A stretch of 64,000 nt of DNA. Source: Modestobacter sp. Leaf380 (GTDB lineage Bacteria; Actinomycetota; Actinomycetes; Mycobacteriales; Geodermatophilaceae). Positions within the stretch are counted from its first letter, which is position 1; each line of letters begins with the position of its first letter. Position numbers and translations under genes: made by a program. The notes beneath the pieces were generated by a model that had not been told where the DNA came from, did no database searches, and saw nothing but the letters and a program-made list of their open reading frames with translations. Below are positions 51,922-59,777 of the stretch, piece by piece. Location of the stretch: the NCBI RefSeq assembly GCF_001424485.1, contig NZ_LMQC01000021.1, forward strand, positions 187,249 through 251,248, read 5' to 3'.

Positions 51922-53046
51922 GTGACCCAGCCCAGCCTGTTCGACGAGCTGGACGCCGCCGAGGCCCGCGCGGCCGAGACCCCGGTGCGGCACCGGCTGC
52001 TGCAGGTGCGCCGGGTCTACGCCGAGCCCGCCGCGGCCGCCTCTCCTCGCGGCCGCCAGGTGCTGGCCCGCTTCCCCGACGCCGAGGTGGTCGAGGTCGC
52101 GAGCCACTGGGGCGTGCCCGAGCTGCACGGCAACGCCGGCAACGTGGACCGCTGGGTGCGGGTGAAGAGCGAGACGCTGGTGCTCGGGGTGAAGAAGTCG
52201 ATCGCCACCCGGGAGAACGGCCGCTCGGCGAACTGGATCGCCCCCTCCACGGCCAACGGCTGCGCGATGGCCTGCGCCTACTGCTACGTCCCGCGGCGCA
52301 AGGGCTACGCCAACCCGATCACCGTGTTCACCAACATCGACCAGATCACCGCCCACCTGCGCCGGCACGTGGCGAAGCTGGGCCCCAAGCCCGAGCCCGA
52401 CCAGTGCGACCCGCACGCCTGGGTCTACGACATCGGCGAGAACGGCGACTGCTCGGTGGACGCCGTGGTCAGCGACAACGTGGCCGACCTGGTCGCCACC
52501 TTCGCCGACCTGCCCACCGCCAAGGCCTCCTTCGCCACCAAGTGGGTCAACCGGCAGCTGCTGGAACTGGACCCGCGCGGGCGCACCAGGATCCGGTTCT
52601 CCGTGATGCCTGACGACGACGCCCGCCTCCTGGACGTGCGCACCAGCCGGGTCGCCGAGCGGATCGCCGCCGCCGACGACTTCGTGGCCGCCGGGTACGA
52701 GGTGCACCTGAACCTGTCCCCGGTGGTGCTGCGCCCGGGCTGGGAGGCCGACTGGACGGCGCTGCTGCAGCAGCTCTCCGACGTCCTGTCCCCCGCCACC
52801 CGCGCCCAGGCCGCGGCGGAGGTCGTCCTGCTGACGCACAACGAGGCGCTGCACGAGGTGAACCTGGGCTGGCACCCGCAGGCCGAGCAGCTGCTGTGGC
52901 GCCCGGACCTGCAGGAGGCCAAGACCTCGCAGAACGGCCAGGCGAACGTCCGCTACCGGGCCGACGTCAAGCGGGCCGCCGTCGACCGGCTGCGTGCGCT
53001 GATCAGGGCGCACGCCCCGTGGCTGACGGTCCGTTACGCGTTCTGA
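51922..53046 (+). CDS. Spore-photoproduct-lyase-like radical SAM protein
   Basis: A 374-residue protein of the actinobacterial SPL-like (Rv2578c-type) family. The [4Fe-4S]-SAM motif CAMACAYCY (CxxxCxxC) is near 114-122, within PSTANGCAMACAYCYVPRRKGY. KASFATKWVNRQLLELDPRGRTRIRFS (in parts) and LNLSPVVLRPGWEADW are hallmark segments. True SPL repairs UV spore photoproduct with a SAM radical; the substrate in non-sporulating actinobacteria is not established. GGAGG precedes GTG 51922. Confidence 0.85.
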   Translation: MTQPSLFDELDAAEARAAETPVRHRLLQVRRVYAEPAAAASPRGRQVLARFPDAEVVEVASHWGVPELHGNAGNVDRWVRVKSETLVLGVKKSIATRENGRSANWIAPSTANGCAMACAYCYVPRRKGYANPITVFTNIDQITAHLRRHVAKLGPKPEPDQCDPHAWVYDIGENGDCSVDAVVSDNVADLVATFADLPTAKASFATKWVNRQLLELDPRGRTRIRFSVMPDDDARLLDVRTSRVAERIAAADDFVAAGYEVHLNLSPVVLRPGWEADWTALLQQLSDVLSPATRAQAAAEVVLLTHNEALHEVNLGWHPQAEQLLWRPDLQEAKTSQNGQANVRYRADVKRAAVDRLRALIRAHAPWLTVRYAF

Positions 53047-53052
53047 GCCACC

Positions 53053-53775
53053 TCAGACCGGGTCCCCCTGCAGCACCCGCTCGGGGTCGAGCCGCCCCGC
53101 CGAGACGGCGGCCGCGACGTCGTCCACCGTCTCGTCCCGACCGAAGGCGTAGGCGCGCAGCCGGGACAGCGCGGTGTCGGAGTCCGTGTCCCCCCGGGTG
53201 GCCAGCAGACCGATCACCTGCCAGACGGAGAGCCGGTCCGAGACCCCCGGCGACCGGTCACCCCCGCCGAAGGCCGCCGCCAACCCGACCTGGGTGACCA
53301 GCGCGTCGGCGACCAGCGAGGCCAGCGAGACGACGTCGAACACGTCGAGCGCCCGCAACCCGGAGGGGTCGTCGAGGTAGAGGTCCAGGGAGGCGAACGG
53401 ATCGCCCCGGTCGAAGAGGGGCAGCGAGGCCACCGCCCGGTACGGGGTCCGGGTGACCAGCGCGTCGACGAAGGCCGGCCAGCGCTTCCCGGCGTCCTCC
53501 TCGTCGCTGAAGACCGGCTGGCCCAGGCGGGAGGAGGTCAGGCACGGCCCGTCCCCGGCGGTGAACTGCAGCCGCTCGGCCAGCGCCGCGGTGGGGTCCG
53601 AGGCGCCGACCGGGAGCCGGCCGACCGGCTCGTCCTGGGCCAGCGTGATCCCGGCGCCCTGCACGGGCAGCGCCCGGACGGCGGCCCGGGCCAGCCGGGT
53701 GGGGAGCGAGGCGGGGTCGGGGTCGGCGGCGGACTCCCGGGCGAGCGCGGAGGCGAAGTCGTCGACGGCGCTCAC
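53053..53775 (-). CDS. GAF domain protein with degenerate ANTAR-like tail
   Basis: A 240-residue protein. The GAF-like core (about 20-170) includes AGITLAQDEPVG and DPTAALAERLQFTAGDGPCLTSS (in parts). The tail VWQVIGLLATRGDTDSDTALSRLRAYAFGRDETVDD has ANTAR-like spacing but lacks the AxExAKG core, so RNA binding is doubtful. GTG 53775 overlaps the preceding GAF-ANTAR stop as GTGA, suggesting a two-protein sensor. Confidence 0.78.
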   Translation of the reverse strand: MSAVDDFASALARESAADPDPASLPTRLARAAVRALPVQGAGITLAQDEPVGRLPVGASDPTAALAERLQFTAGDGPCLTSSRLGQPVFSDEEDAGKRWPAFVDALVTRTPYRAVASLPLFDRGDPFASLDLYLDDPSGLRALDVFDVVSLASLVADALVTQVGLAAAFGGGDRSPGVSDRLSVWQVIGLLATRGDTDSDTALSRLRAYAFGRDETVDDVAAAVSAGRLDPERVLQGDPV

Positions 53776-54551
53776 CGGCGGCCCCCGTCCCGTCCGTCGT
53801 CACCGCGGCTGTCGGCGCCGTCGTCGCGGTCGCTGTCCCGGTTCTCCTCCCGGCCCTCGCCGGTGACCTCGGCGACCAGCTCGCGGGCGATGTCCCGGAG
53901 CTTGCGGTTGGCGTCCTGCGAGCGCCGGGCGAGGGTCTCGAAGGCCTCGGCGGAGGAGATGCCCGCGCGGCCCATGAGGATGCCCTTGGCCTGCTCGATC
54001 ACCGCCCGGGAACGCATCGCCTCCTGCAGGTTCTCCACGGTGCGCCGGGTGCTGTCGTAGGCGTGCATGTTGCTGATCACCACCGCGGCCCGCCCGACGA
54101 TGCCTCGAGCCTGCGCCTCGGCTGCGGCGTCGAAGGCGTGCGGCTGCGTCGCGTAGCAGTTGAGCGCGGCCTGCAGGTCGTGCTGGAACGGGATGGGCGT
54201 GGACAGCGAGGCCAGCGCGCCCTGCCGGAGAGCCAGCGGGGTGAACCGCCCCCACCGCTCCTCGGTGGCCATGTCCGCGATCGCGACCACCTCGCCGCTG
54301 GCGGCGGCGGACAGGCACGGCCCGTACTCCAGGCCGAACTGGGTCTCGTCCAGCTCGAAGGCCAGCAACCCGGTCCAGGCCGCCGACGTCGGTCGGCCAC
54401 GCTCGACGACGGTCACCGAGGCCTCGGCGACGCCGGGGATGGCGTGCTTGGCCTGGGTGGCGACCTGTTGCAGCACCGACTGCATGGTCTCCCGGGCCAG
54501 GTCGACGTCGTCGAACGCGGACCGGTCGGGTCCGTCGGGTGGGGTCGTCAT
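53772..54551 (-). CDS. GAF-ANTAR antitermination regulator
   Basis: A 259-residue protein with a GAF domain (about 20-160) and an intact ANTAR domain AMRSRAVIEQAKGILMGRAG then EAFETLARRSQDANRKL. A disordered Asp/Arg-rich tail follows. ANTAR proteins bind dual RNA hexaloops to prevent termination. ATG 54551 has AGGAG seven bases upstream; a longer GTG start at 54578 is less likely. It is the first gene of an operon with the GAF-only protein. Confidence 0.85.
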   Translation of the reverse strand: MTTPPDGPDRSAFDDVDLARETMQSVLQQVATQAKHAIPGVAEASVTVVERGRPTSAAWTGLLAFELDETQFGLEYGPCLSAAASGEVVAIADMATEERWGRFTPLALRQGALASLSTPIPFQHDLQAALNCYATQPHAFDAAAEAQARGIVGRAAVVISNMHAYDSTRRTVENLQEAMRSRAVIEQAKGILMGRAGISSAEAFETLARRSQDANRKLRDIARELVAEVTGEGREENRDSDRDDGADSRGDDGRDGGRR

Positions 54552-54869
54552 GAGGGGGCTCCTGAGCTCAGGGCTCACGGCTCACGCCATCCGGGCCGGC
54601 ACGACTGCCGCCCCAGGGCTGGACGCCCCCCTGTTGGACGCTCGGTCCGACGAGCGGACGCGCTCACCCTACCGGTGCCCGGACGACCTGCACGGCGGCC
54701 CCGCGGTGTCCCACCAGCCTCCCCAGCACCACCCGTCCCGGGTCGACGGGGGGCCCGGTGCGCCTGCCCTGGACGGCCCGCTGGGCTCCCTAGTCTCGCG
54801 ACACACGCCCCGCTGGACCGGCCGCCGTCGCCCGCTCCGCACGCCCGAGCCGCCTGACCGGAGAACGCC
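54552..54869. promoter_or_regulatory. 318-bp divergent control region
   Basis: This gap lies between the GAF-ANTAR operon and the CBM48 gene. A leftward -10-like TAGGGT (54666-54671, minus) and a rightward TAGTCT (54791-54796) are the best promoter candidates. No gene or clear terminator was seen. Confidence 0.4.
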
Positions 54870-55154
54870 ATGATCCGACTGAAGAAGTCCCCCGCCGCCC
54901 GCACCGACGTCGCCGTCACCTTCGCCCTGGAGGAGCAGGCCGTCCCCGGCCCGGTCTCCGTCGTCGGTGACTTCAACGGCTGGACGCCGGGCACCCACGT
55001 GCTGAAGAAGCGCTCCAACGGCACCCGCAGCGTCGTCGTCACCCTGCCGGCCGGTGAGCCCGTCCGCTTCCGCTACCTCGCCGACGGCGGCGTGTGGCTG
55101 GACGACCCGCAGGCCCACGCGCACGACGAGCAGGGTTCACTGCTGCACCTGTGA
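54870..55154 (+). CDS. Isolated CBM48 (isoamylase/AMPK-type) glycogen-binding module
   Basis: A 94-residue protein that is a stand-alone CBM48: FALEEQAVPGPVSVVGDFNGWTPG, then KKRSNGTRSVVVTLPAGEPVRFRYLADGGVW, then DDPQAHAHDEQGS (split here). The GDFNGW core is diagnostic of the glycogen-binding fold seen in glycogen-branching enzymes and AMPK beta. As a single domain it may bind glycogen or act as an adaptor. GGAGAACG precedes the ATG. Confidence 0.87.
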   Translation: MIRLKKSPAARTDVAVTFALEEQAVPGPVSVVGDFNGWTPGTHVLKKRSNGTRSVVVTLPAGEPVRFRYLADGGVWLDDPQAHAHDEQGSLLHL

Positions 55155-55315
55155 CACCCGGTCGCCGGGCCCTCGGGTGAGGGTCCGGCGACGGTCCGCA
55201 GTGGCCGCGCCGCCCTGGCCTCGACGCGCGGCGCGGCGCACACTCCCGGTCTCCCCGGGCTCCGAGACTCCGGGGACCCGCTGCACACACCGGCGGCCGG
55301 ACGACGGGGGTCGCC

Positions 55316-55447
55316 ATGAACGAGGCCATCTGGGCAGCACTGGGCGTCGCCCTCTCGGTGGGCCTGCGGCTGGGCTACCACCTCGGCGTCGAGGACGGCG
55401 CGAAGCGCGCCGCCAAGGGCTCGAAGCGCACCGTCCGGGGCCGCTGA
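55316..55447 (+). CDS. Very small (43-residue) hypothetical protein
   Basis: MNEAIWAALGVALSVGLRLG opens a 43-residue frame with one short hydrophobic stretch and a Lys/Arg-rich tail (KRAAKGSKRTVRGR). The ATG has GGGGG upstream. It lies alone between the CBM48 gene and a small membrane protein on the same strand. It could be a small membrane-associated peptide; reality as a gene is uncertain. Confidence 0.45.
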   Translation: MNEAIWAALGVALSVGLRLGYHLGVEDGAKRAAKGSKRTVRGR

Positions 55448-55482
55448 CCCGCACCCCAGGACACGTGGCACGCTGCCCTCCC

Positions 55483-55710
55483 GTGACCCTCGCTCCTCTC
55501 GTGCTGGCCGCCGCGAACGGCGCCGAGACGGCGGGCCTGGTCATCGGGCAGCTGCTCGGGCTGCTCATCGCCGTCGTGCTGGTGGTGCTCGGCGTCCGCG
55601 CCCGGCGCCGGCCGACCCTGGGCAACCGGGTGGGCGGGCTGGTGCTCATCGTGCTGGGCGGCCTGATGCTGCTGGGCGGGCTGGCCTCGCTCACCGACGC
55701 CGCCACCTGA
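55483..55710 (+). CDS. Small two-helix membrane protein
   Basis: A 75-residue protein: TM helix LVIGQLLGLLIAVVLVVLGV, basic loop RARRRPTLGNR, and TM helix GLVLIVLGGLMLLGGLASL. The start is GTG 55483. The function is unknown. It ends just before a perfect terminator. Confidence 0.65.
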   Translation: MTLAPLVLAAANGAETAGLVIGQLLGLLIAVVLVVLGVRARRRPTLGNRVGGLVLIVLGGLMLLGGLASLTDAAT

Positions 55711-55711
55711 A

Positions 55712-55755
55712 CCGACCGGGCCCCCGTGACCTGGTGGTCACGGGGGCCCGGTCGG
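55712..55755. terminator. 20-bp perfect hairpin, bidirectional terminator
   Basis: Arms 55712-55731 and 55736-55755 are exactly complementary with a TGGT loop, between convergent stops at 55710 and 55765. It is the strongest terminator in the window. Confidence 0.85.
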
Positions 55756-55764
55756 ACAGGGGTC

Positions 55765-56979
55765 TCAGGCCGCCGTGGCGGCCTGCTCCCACTCGCGCTG
55801 CATGGCCCGGCGCACCTTGGGCTTGGCCGTCGTCAGCTGGACCAGCTTGGCGACCTGCTGCGGGGCGTTCTTCGGCGTCGTCGCAGCCATCCAGCCGTTG
55901 GGCAGGGAGAGCCGGAAGACCTTGTGCCAGGCGCTGCCGACCTGCCGGGGCAACGAGGCGGTGTGGTACCGCAGCCCGTACTCGTCGAAGATCGCGCGGA
56001 CCTTCGGGGCGATCTCGGCGTACCGGTTGCTCGGCAGGTCCGGGAAGAGGTGGTGCTCGACCTGGTGCGACAGGTTGCCGGTCATGACGTGCATGGCCTT
56101 GGAGCCGGAGATGTTCGCCGAGCCCAGCATCTGGCGCAGGTACCACTCACCGCGGGTCTCGCCCTCGATGGAGGTCTTCTCGTAGGTCTCGACGCCCTCG
56201 GGGAAGTGCCCGCACATGATCACCGAGTGCGACCACACGTTGCGCACCACGTTGGCCACGAAGTTCGCGGTCAGGGTGGGCAGGAACGAGGGGCCCGACA
56301 GCAGCGGGTGCACCACGTAGTCCTTGGTGGCCTGCTTGCGGATCTTGCGCAGCACGGCCTTGCCCCGGGCCCGGAAGCCCGGGTCGGCGCGCCGCTCGGG
56401 GGTGGCCAGGTTCTTGCCCAGCTCCAGGTCGTAGGCGGCGATGCCGTACTCGAAGAAGCACGCGTTGACGAAGTTCCACAGCGGCTGCAGCAGGTACAGC
56501 GGGATCCACTTCTGGTCCTCGTCGACCCGCATGATCCCGTAGCCGAGGTCGTTGTCCTTGCCGATCACGTTCGTGTACGTGTGGTGCAGCTCGTTGTGCG
56601 AGTGCTTCCACTGCTCGGCCGGGCTGGCCATGTCCCACTCCCACGTCGTGGAGTGGATCTTCGGGTCGCGCATCCAGTCCCACTGGCCGTGCAGGATGTT
56701 GTGCCCGATCTCCATGTTCTCCAGGATCTTGGCGACCGAGAGGCCCGCCGTCCCGACGAACCAGGCGGGGGGGAACTTCGAGAGCAGCAGCACGGCGCGC
56801 GAGGCCAGCTCGATCTTGCGCTGGACGTCGATGACCTTGCGGATGTAGGCGGCGTCCGCGGCGCCGCGGCTGTCCGCGACCTCCTGGCGGATCGCGTCGA
56901 GCCGGCGGCCGATGTCCTCCACGTCCTGGGCGGACAGGTGCGCGACGGGGTTCTCGGACTTCTTCTGCAGCGCGGTCAT
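55765..56979 (-). CDS. Membrane acyl-CoA/fatty acid desaturase (DesA3-like)
   Basis: A 404-residue di-iron membrane desaturase. The three histidine boxes are visible: HNILH at 93-97 within GHNILHGQW, HSHNELHH at 126-133, and HQVEHHLFPDLPSN near 310-322. TM stretches flank them. In mycobacteria, DesA3-type enzymes make oleoyl lipids from stearoyl-CoA with a dedicated reductase. The reductase gene lies 40 bp upstream on the same strand, so the pair is an operon. GAGGAG precedes ATG 56979. Confidence 0.9.
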   Translation of the reverse strand: MTALQKKSENPVAHLSAQDVEDIGRRLDAIRQEVADSRGAADAAYIRKVIDVQRKIELASRAVLLLSKFPPAWFVGTAGLSVAKILENMEIGHNILHGQWDWMRDPKIHSTTWEWDMASPAEQWKHSHNELHHTYTNVIGKDNDLGYGIMRVDEDQKWIPLYLLQPLWNFVNACFFEYGIAAYDLELGKNLATPERRADPGFRARGKAVLRKIRKQATKDYVVHPLLSGPSFLPTLTANFVANVVRNVWSHSVIMCGHFPEGVETYEKTSIEGETRGEWYLRQMLGSANISGSKAMHVMTGNLSHQVEHHLFPDLPSNRYAEIAPKVRAIFDEYGLRYHTASLPRQVGSAWHKVFRLSLPNGWMAATTPKNAPQQVAKLVQLTTAKPKVRRAMQREWEQAATAA

Positions 56980-57018
56980 GCGGGTCTCCTCAGCGTCGGG
57001 GGGTCGAGAGGTGGGGTG

Positions 57019-58113
57019 TCAGTGGTCGATGTCGCACGGCCCGGCGGCGGCGCTCACGCAGGTCTGCACGAGCACCCCGTCCCCGGGGGCGGCGGTGGTG
57101 AGCTCGCCGTTGCGCAGGTCGCGGACGGCGCCCTCGCGCAGCGGGAGCACGCAGCCGTAGCAGATGCCCATCCGGCAGCCGCTGGGCATGAGCACCCCGG
57201 CGGCCTCGGCGGCGTCCAGGATCGGGGTGGCGCCGTCGGCCTCCACGGTGGTGCCGGTCTTCCCGAAGGTGACCGTGCCGCCCTCGCCGGTGACCAGCAC
57301 GCGGGGCCGGAAGCGCTCGGTGACCAGGCGCTCGGCGATGCCCTCGGCGGCCCAGTGCTCCTCCAGCGCCTCGAGCATGCCGACCGGGCCGCAGGCCCAG
57401 GTGGTGCGCTCGGCCAGGTCGGGCACCAGCTCGGCGAGCTCGGCGGGCTTGAGCAGACCGTCGGTCCCGGTGTGCCGCTCGACCAGCCGCAGGCCGCCGG
57501 CGGCGGCCAGCTCGCGCAGCTCGGCACCGAACACGACGTCCTCGCGGCGGGGTGCGGAGTGCACCAGGACGACGTCACCCAGCTCGTCGAGGTGGTTGCG
57601 CAGCATGCCCATCACCGGGGTGATGCCCGAGCCGGCGGTGACGAACAGGGCCTTCTCGGGCCGCTCCTGCGGCAGGGTGAAGTCCCCGGTGGCCCGGTCC
57701 AGCTGGACCACGGTGCCCGGGCGCATCTCGCGCACCAGGTGGTTGCTGACGACGCCGTCCGGGATGGCCTTGACGGTGACCGTGAGGCAGCCGTCGGTGC
57801 GGGTGCGGTCACTGGTGACCGAGTAGGCGCGCCACTGGCGGACGCCGTCGACGTCGACCCCGAGGCGGACGTACTGGCCGGGGGTGTGCTCGCGCCAGCC
57901 CCGGCCGGGCCGGATGACCAGGGTGGCGGCATCGGCGGTCTCGGGCCGGATCTCCACGACCCGTCCGCGCAGGTCGGCACCGGACCGCAGCGGGGCGAAG
58001 ACGTCGAGGTAGTCGGTGGGCAGCAGCGGGGTGGTCGCCGCCTCCACCAGGCTCAGCACCCGGTCCCCGAGACGGGCGCGCAGACCGGGTCGGCGAGGCA
58101 CGGATGTCGTCAT
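57019..58113 (-). CDS. Ferredoxin reductase for the desaturase (FAD + 2Fe-2S)
   Basis: A 364-residue reductase of the Rv3230c type. The FAD domain has RAYSVTSDRTRTDGCLTVTVK (in parts; RxYS), the NAD(P) domain has LFVTAGSGITPVMGMLRN and ACGPVGML, and a C-terminal plant-type [2Fe-2S] domain has SGCRMGICYGC with a fourth Cys in VQTC. It passes electrons from NAD(P)H to the adjacent desaturase. ATG 58113 is divergent from the PucR-type gene. Confidence 0.9.
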   Translation of the reverse strand: MTTSVPRRPGLRARLGDRVLSLVEAATTPLLPTDYLDVFAPLRSGADLRGRVVEIRPETADAATLVIRPGRGWREHTPGQYVRLGVDVDGVRQWRAYSVTSDRTRTDGCLTVTVKAIPDGVVSNHLVREMRPGTVVQLDRATGDFTLPQERPEKALFVTAGSGITPVMGMLRNHLDELGDVVLVHSAPRREDVVFGAELRELAAAGGLRLVERHTGTDGLLKPAELAELVPDLAERTTWACGPVGMLEALEEHWAAEGIAERLVTERFRPRVLVTGEGGTVTFGKTGTTVEADGATPILDAAEAAGVLMPSGCRMGICYGCVLPLREGAVRDLRNGELTTAAPGDGVLVQTCVSAAAGPCDIDH

Positions 58114-58168
58114 GGGCCCATCCTGCCCGCTCCCGGGTACGAACACCTGTGCCAAGCTGGTGAATCGG

Positions 58169-58187
58169 AGGGTGCTTTTCACACCCT
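58169..58187. promoter_or_regulatory. AGGGTG-N7-CACCCT inverted repeat between ferredoxin reductase and pucR-type genes
   Basis: Six-base arms at 58169-58174 and 58182-58187 are exactly complementary around a 7-base A/T-richer spacer. The site lies in the 116-bp divergent gap and is a candidate operator for the PucR-type regulator at 58230. It is short, so the call is tentative. Confidence 0.4.
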
Positions 58188-58229
58188 GCGAACAACTCCT
58201 GCCAGAAACCGCAGCTGAGAGGCCCCGTC

Positions 58230-59393
58230 GTGGCAGCACCGACCGACCCCACACCCCGGACGTTGCCGATGCACGTCGCCCGGGCCATCCGCAACGACCT
58301 GCCGGCGGTCGCGGAGGCGACGGTGGCGGCGATCGTGGTGTCGGTGCCCAGTTACGCCGACGCCTATGCCGACACGATGGGCGCCACCATCGAGAACGCC
58401 GTCCAGCTGGCACTCGGCGGGTTCCTGGAGCTGGCCACCACCCGGGGCGCGGCCGCGGCGGACACCCCCATCCAGCCCGCCCTGGACGGCGCCTACGCCC
58501 TGGGTCGCGGCGAGGCGCGCGGCGGCCGGTCCCTGGACGCGCTGCTGGGCGCCTACCGGGTGGGTGCCCGGGTGGCCTGGCGGCACCTGGCCGCCACCGC
58601 CGTGGGCAGCGGGCTGACCGCCGAGCAGCTGGCCCGGTTCGCCGAGCTGGTCTTCGCCTACATCGACGCGCTGTCCGCGGCCAGCGTCGCCGGGCACGCC
58701 GACGAGCGCACCGCCAGCGGCCGGGTCCGCCAGCGGGTGCTGGAGCGGCTGGGCCAGCGGCTGCTCGCCGGCGGCACCGTCGAGGAGCTGACCGCCGCGG
58801 CGGCACGGGCCGACTGGACTCCCCCCGGCACCCTCACCGCCGTGCTGCTGCCGGCCTCCCGGGTGCGCGGTGCGCTGGCGCTGCTGGACGGGCAGACCCT
58901 GCAGCCGGTGGACGACGACCTGTCGGTGCTGCTGGTGCCCGACGGCGAGGGCCCGGGCCGCGCGGCCCTGCTGCGCGCGCTGGAGGGCCGGGAGGCCGTC
59001 GTCGGACCGCCCCGGCCGTGGTGGGACGTCGCCGCCTCGCACGCCCGCGCCGCCCGCGCCCTGGAGCTCGGCTTCACCGCACCCGGGACGGCGGCGTTGG
59101 ACACCCAGCAGCGGCTGGCCGAGTTGGTGCTCCGCGCCGACGACGACGCCCTCGCCGACCTGCGTGCCCAGGTGCTGAGCCCGCTGGACGACCTGCCCGA
59201 GGGCGCCCGGGAGAAGCTCACCGAGACGCTGCGGTCCTGGCTGCTGCACCAGGGCCGCCGGGCCGACGTCGCCGCCGCCCTCTTCGTGCACCCGCAGACC
59301 GTGCGCTACCGGATGGGCCAGTTGCGCGAGCTCTACGGCGACCGCCTGGAGGACCCCCGCACCGTCCTCGAGCTCACCCTCGCCCTCGCCTGA
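58230..59393 (+). CDS. PucR-type (CdaR-like) transcriptional regulator
   Basis: A 387-residue regulator. A helical N-terminal sensor (about 10-160, LPMHVARAIRNDLPAVAEA) precedes the C-terminal PucR HTH: LTETLRSWLLHQGRRADVAAALFVHPQTVRYRMGQLRELYG (in parts). The architecture matches FasR/PucR-like proteins that regulate fatty acid genes in streptomycetes. Being divergent from the desaturase operon, it is probably its regulator (inference). GTG 58230 has GAGAGG nine bases upstream. Confidence 0.85.
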   Translation: MAAPTDPTPRTLPMHVARAIRNDLPAVAEATVAAIVVSVPSYADAYADTMGATIENAVQLALGGFLELATTRGAAAADTPIQPALDGAYALGRGEARGGRSLDALLGAYRVGARVAWRHLAATAVGSGLTAEQLARFAELVFAYIDALSAASVAGHADERTASGRVRQRVLERLGQRLLAGGTVEELTAAAARADWTPPGTLTAVLLPASRVRGALALLDGQTLQPVDDDLSVLLVPDGEGPGRAALLRALEGREAVVGPPRPWWDVAASHARAARALELGFTAPGTAALDTQQRLAELVLRADDDALADLRAQVLSPLDDLPEGAREKLTETLRSWLLHQGRRADVAAALFVHPQTVRYRMGQLRELYGDRLEDPRTVLELTLALA

Positions 59394-59423
59394 GGCCGCA
59401 GCTCCCCGCGTCGATCGGGGTGG

Positions 59424-59777
59424 TCACTGCAGGGGCAGGCCGGTGACGACGCGGGCGGCGGTGCGGCCGGCACGGCGCCAGTCGGCGGGCGTGCCGTCGC
59501 GGACGGCGAGGGCGGGGCGGTCGGCGGGCAGCTGGGCGTGGTGCACGGCCACCGCACCGTCGGCGGACACCCCGACGCCCACCGAGAGCCGGGAGTCCCG
59601 GGCCGCGGCGTGCCCGAGTGCGACGGCGGCACCGTCGGGGACCCGCTGCAGCCGCAGCGGGACACCCTCCTCCTCGGCCCCGGCGGACACCTCGCGCAGC
59701 ACGGCGGACGGTGCACCCGGCGCGTGGTGCAGCACCACCGCCGGCGGCTCGACCCGGTCCTCGCGGCGGGGGCTCAC
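59424..59777 (-). CDS. ddrB: Diol/glycerol dehydratase reactivase small subunit (DdrB/PduH-like)
   Basis: A 117-residue protein. VVLHHAPGAPSAVLREVSAGAEEEGVPLRL (in parts) and ALGHAAARDSRLSVGVGVSADG are diagnostic for the small reactivase subunit, which resembles the dehydratase medium subunit. With DdrA it removes inactivated cobalamin from the dehydratase. GTG 59777 overlaps the ddrA stop as GTGA. It is the last gene of the operon. Confidence 0.85.
   Translation of the reverse strand: MSPRREDRVEPPAVVLHHAPGAPSAVLREVSAGAEEEGVPLRLQRVPDGAAVALGHAAARDSRLSVGVGVSADGAVAVHHAQLPADRPALAVRDGTPADWRRAGRTAARVVTGLPLQ

Noticed and set aside
58141-58160. A second possible LexA box (CGAACACCTGTGCC) before the ferredoxin reductase
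   Set aside because: It shares the left half with the 34499 site, but the right half GTTCG is absent.
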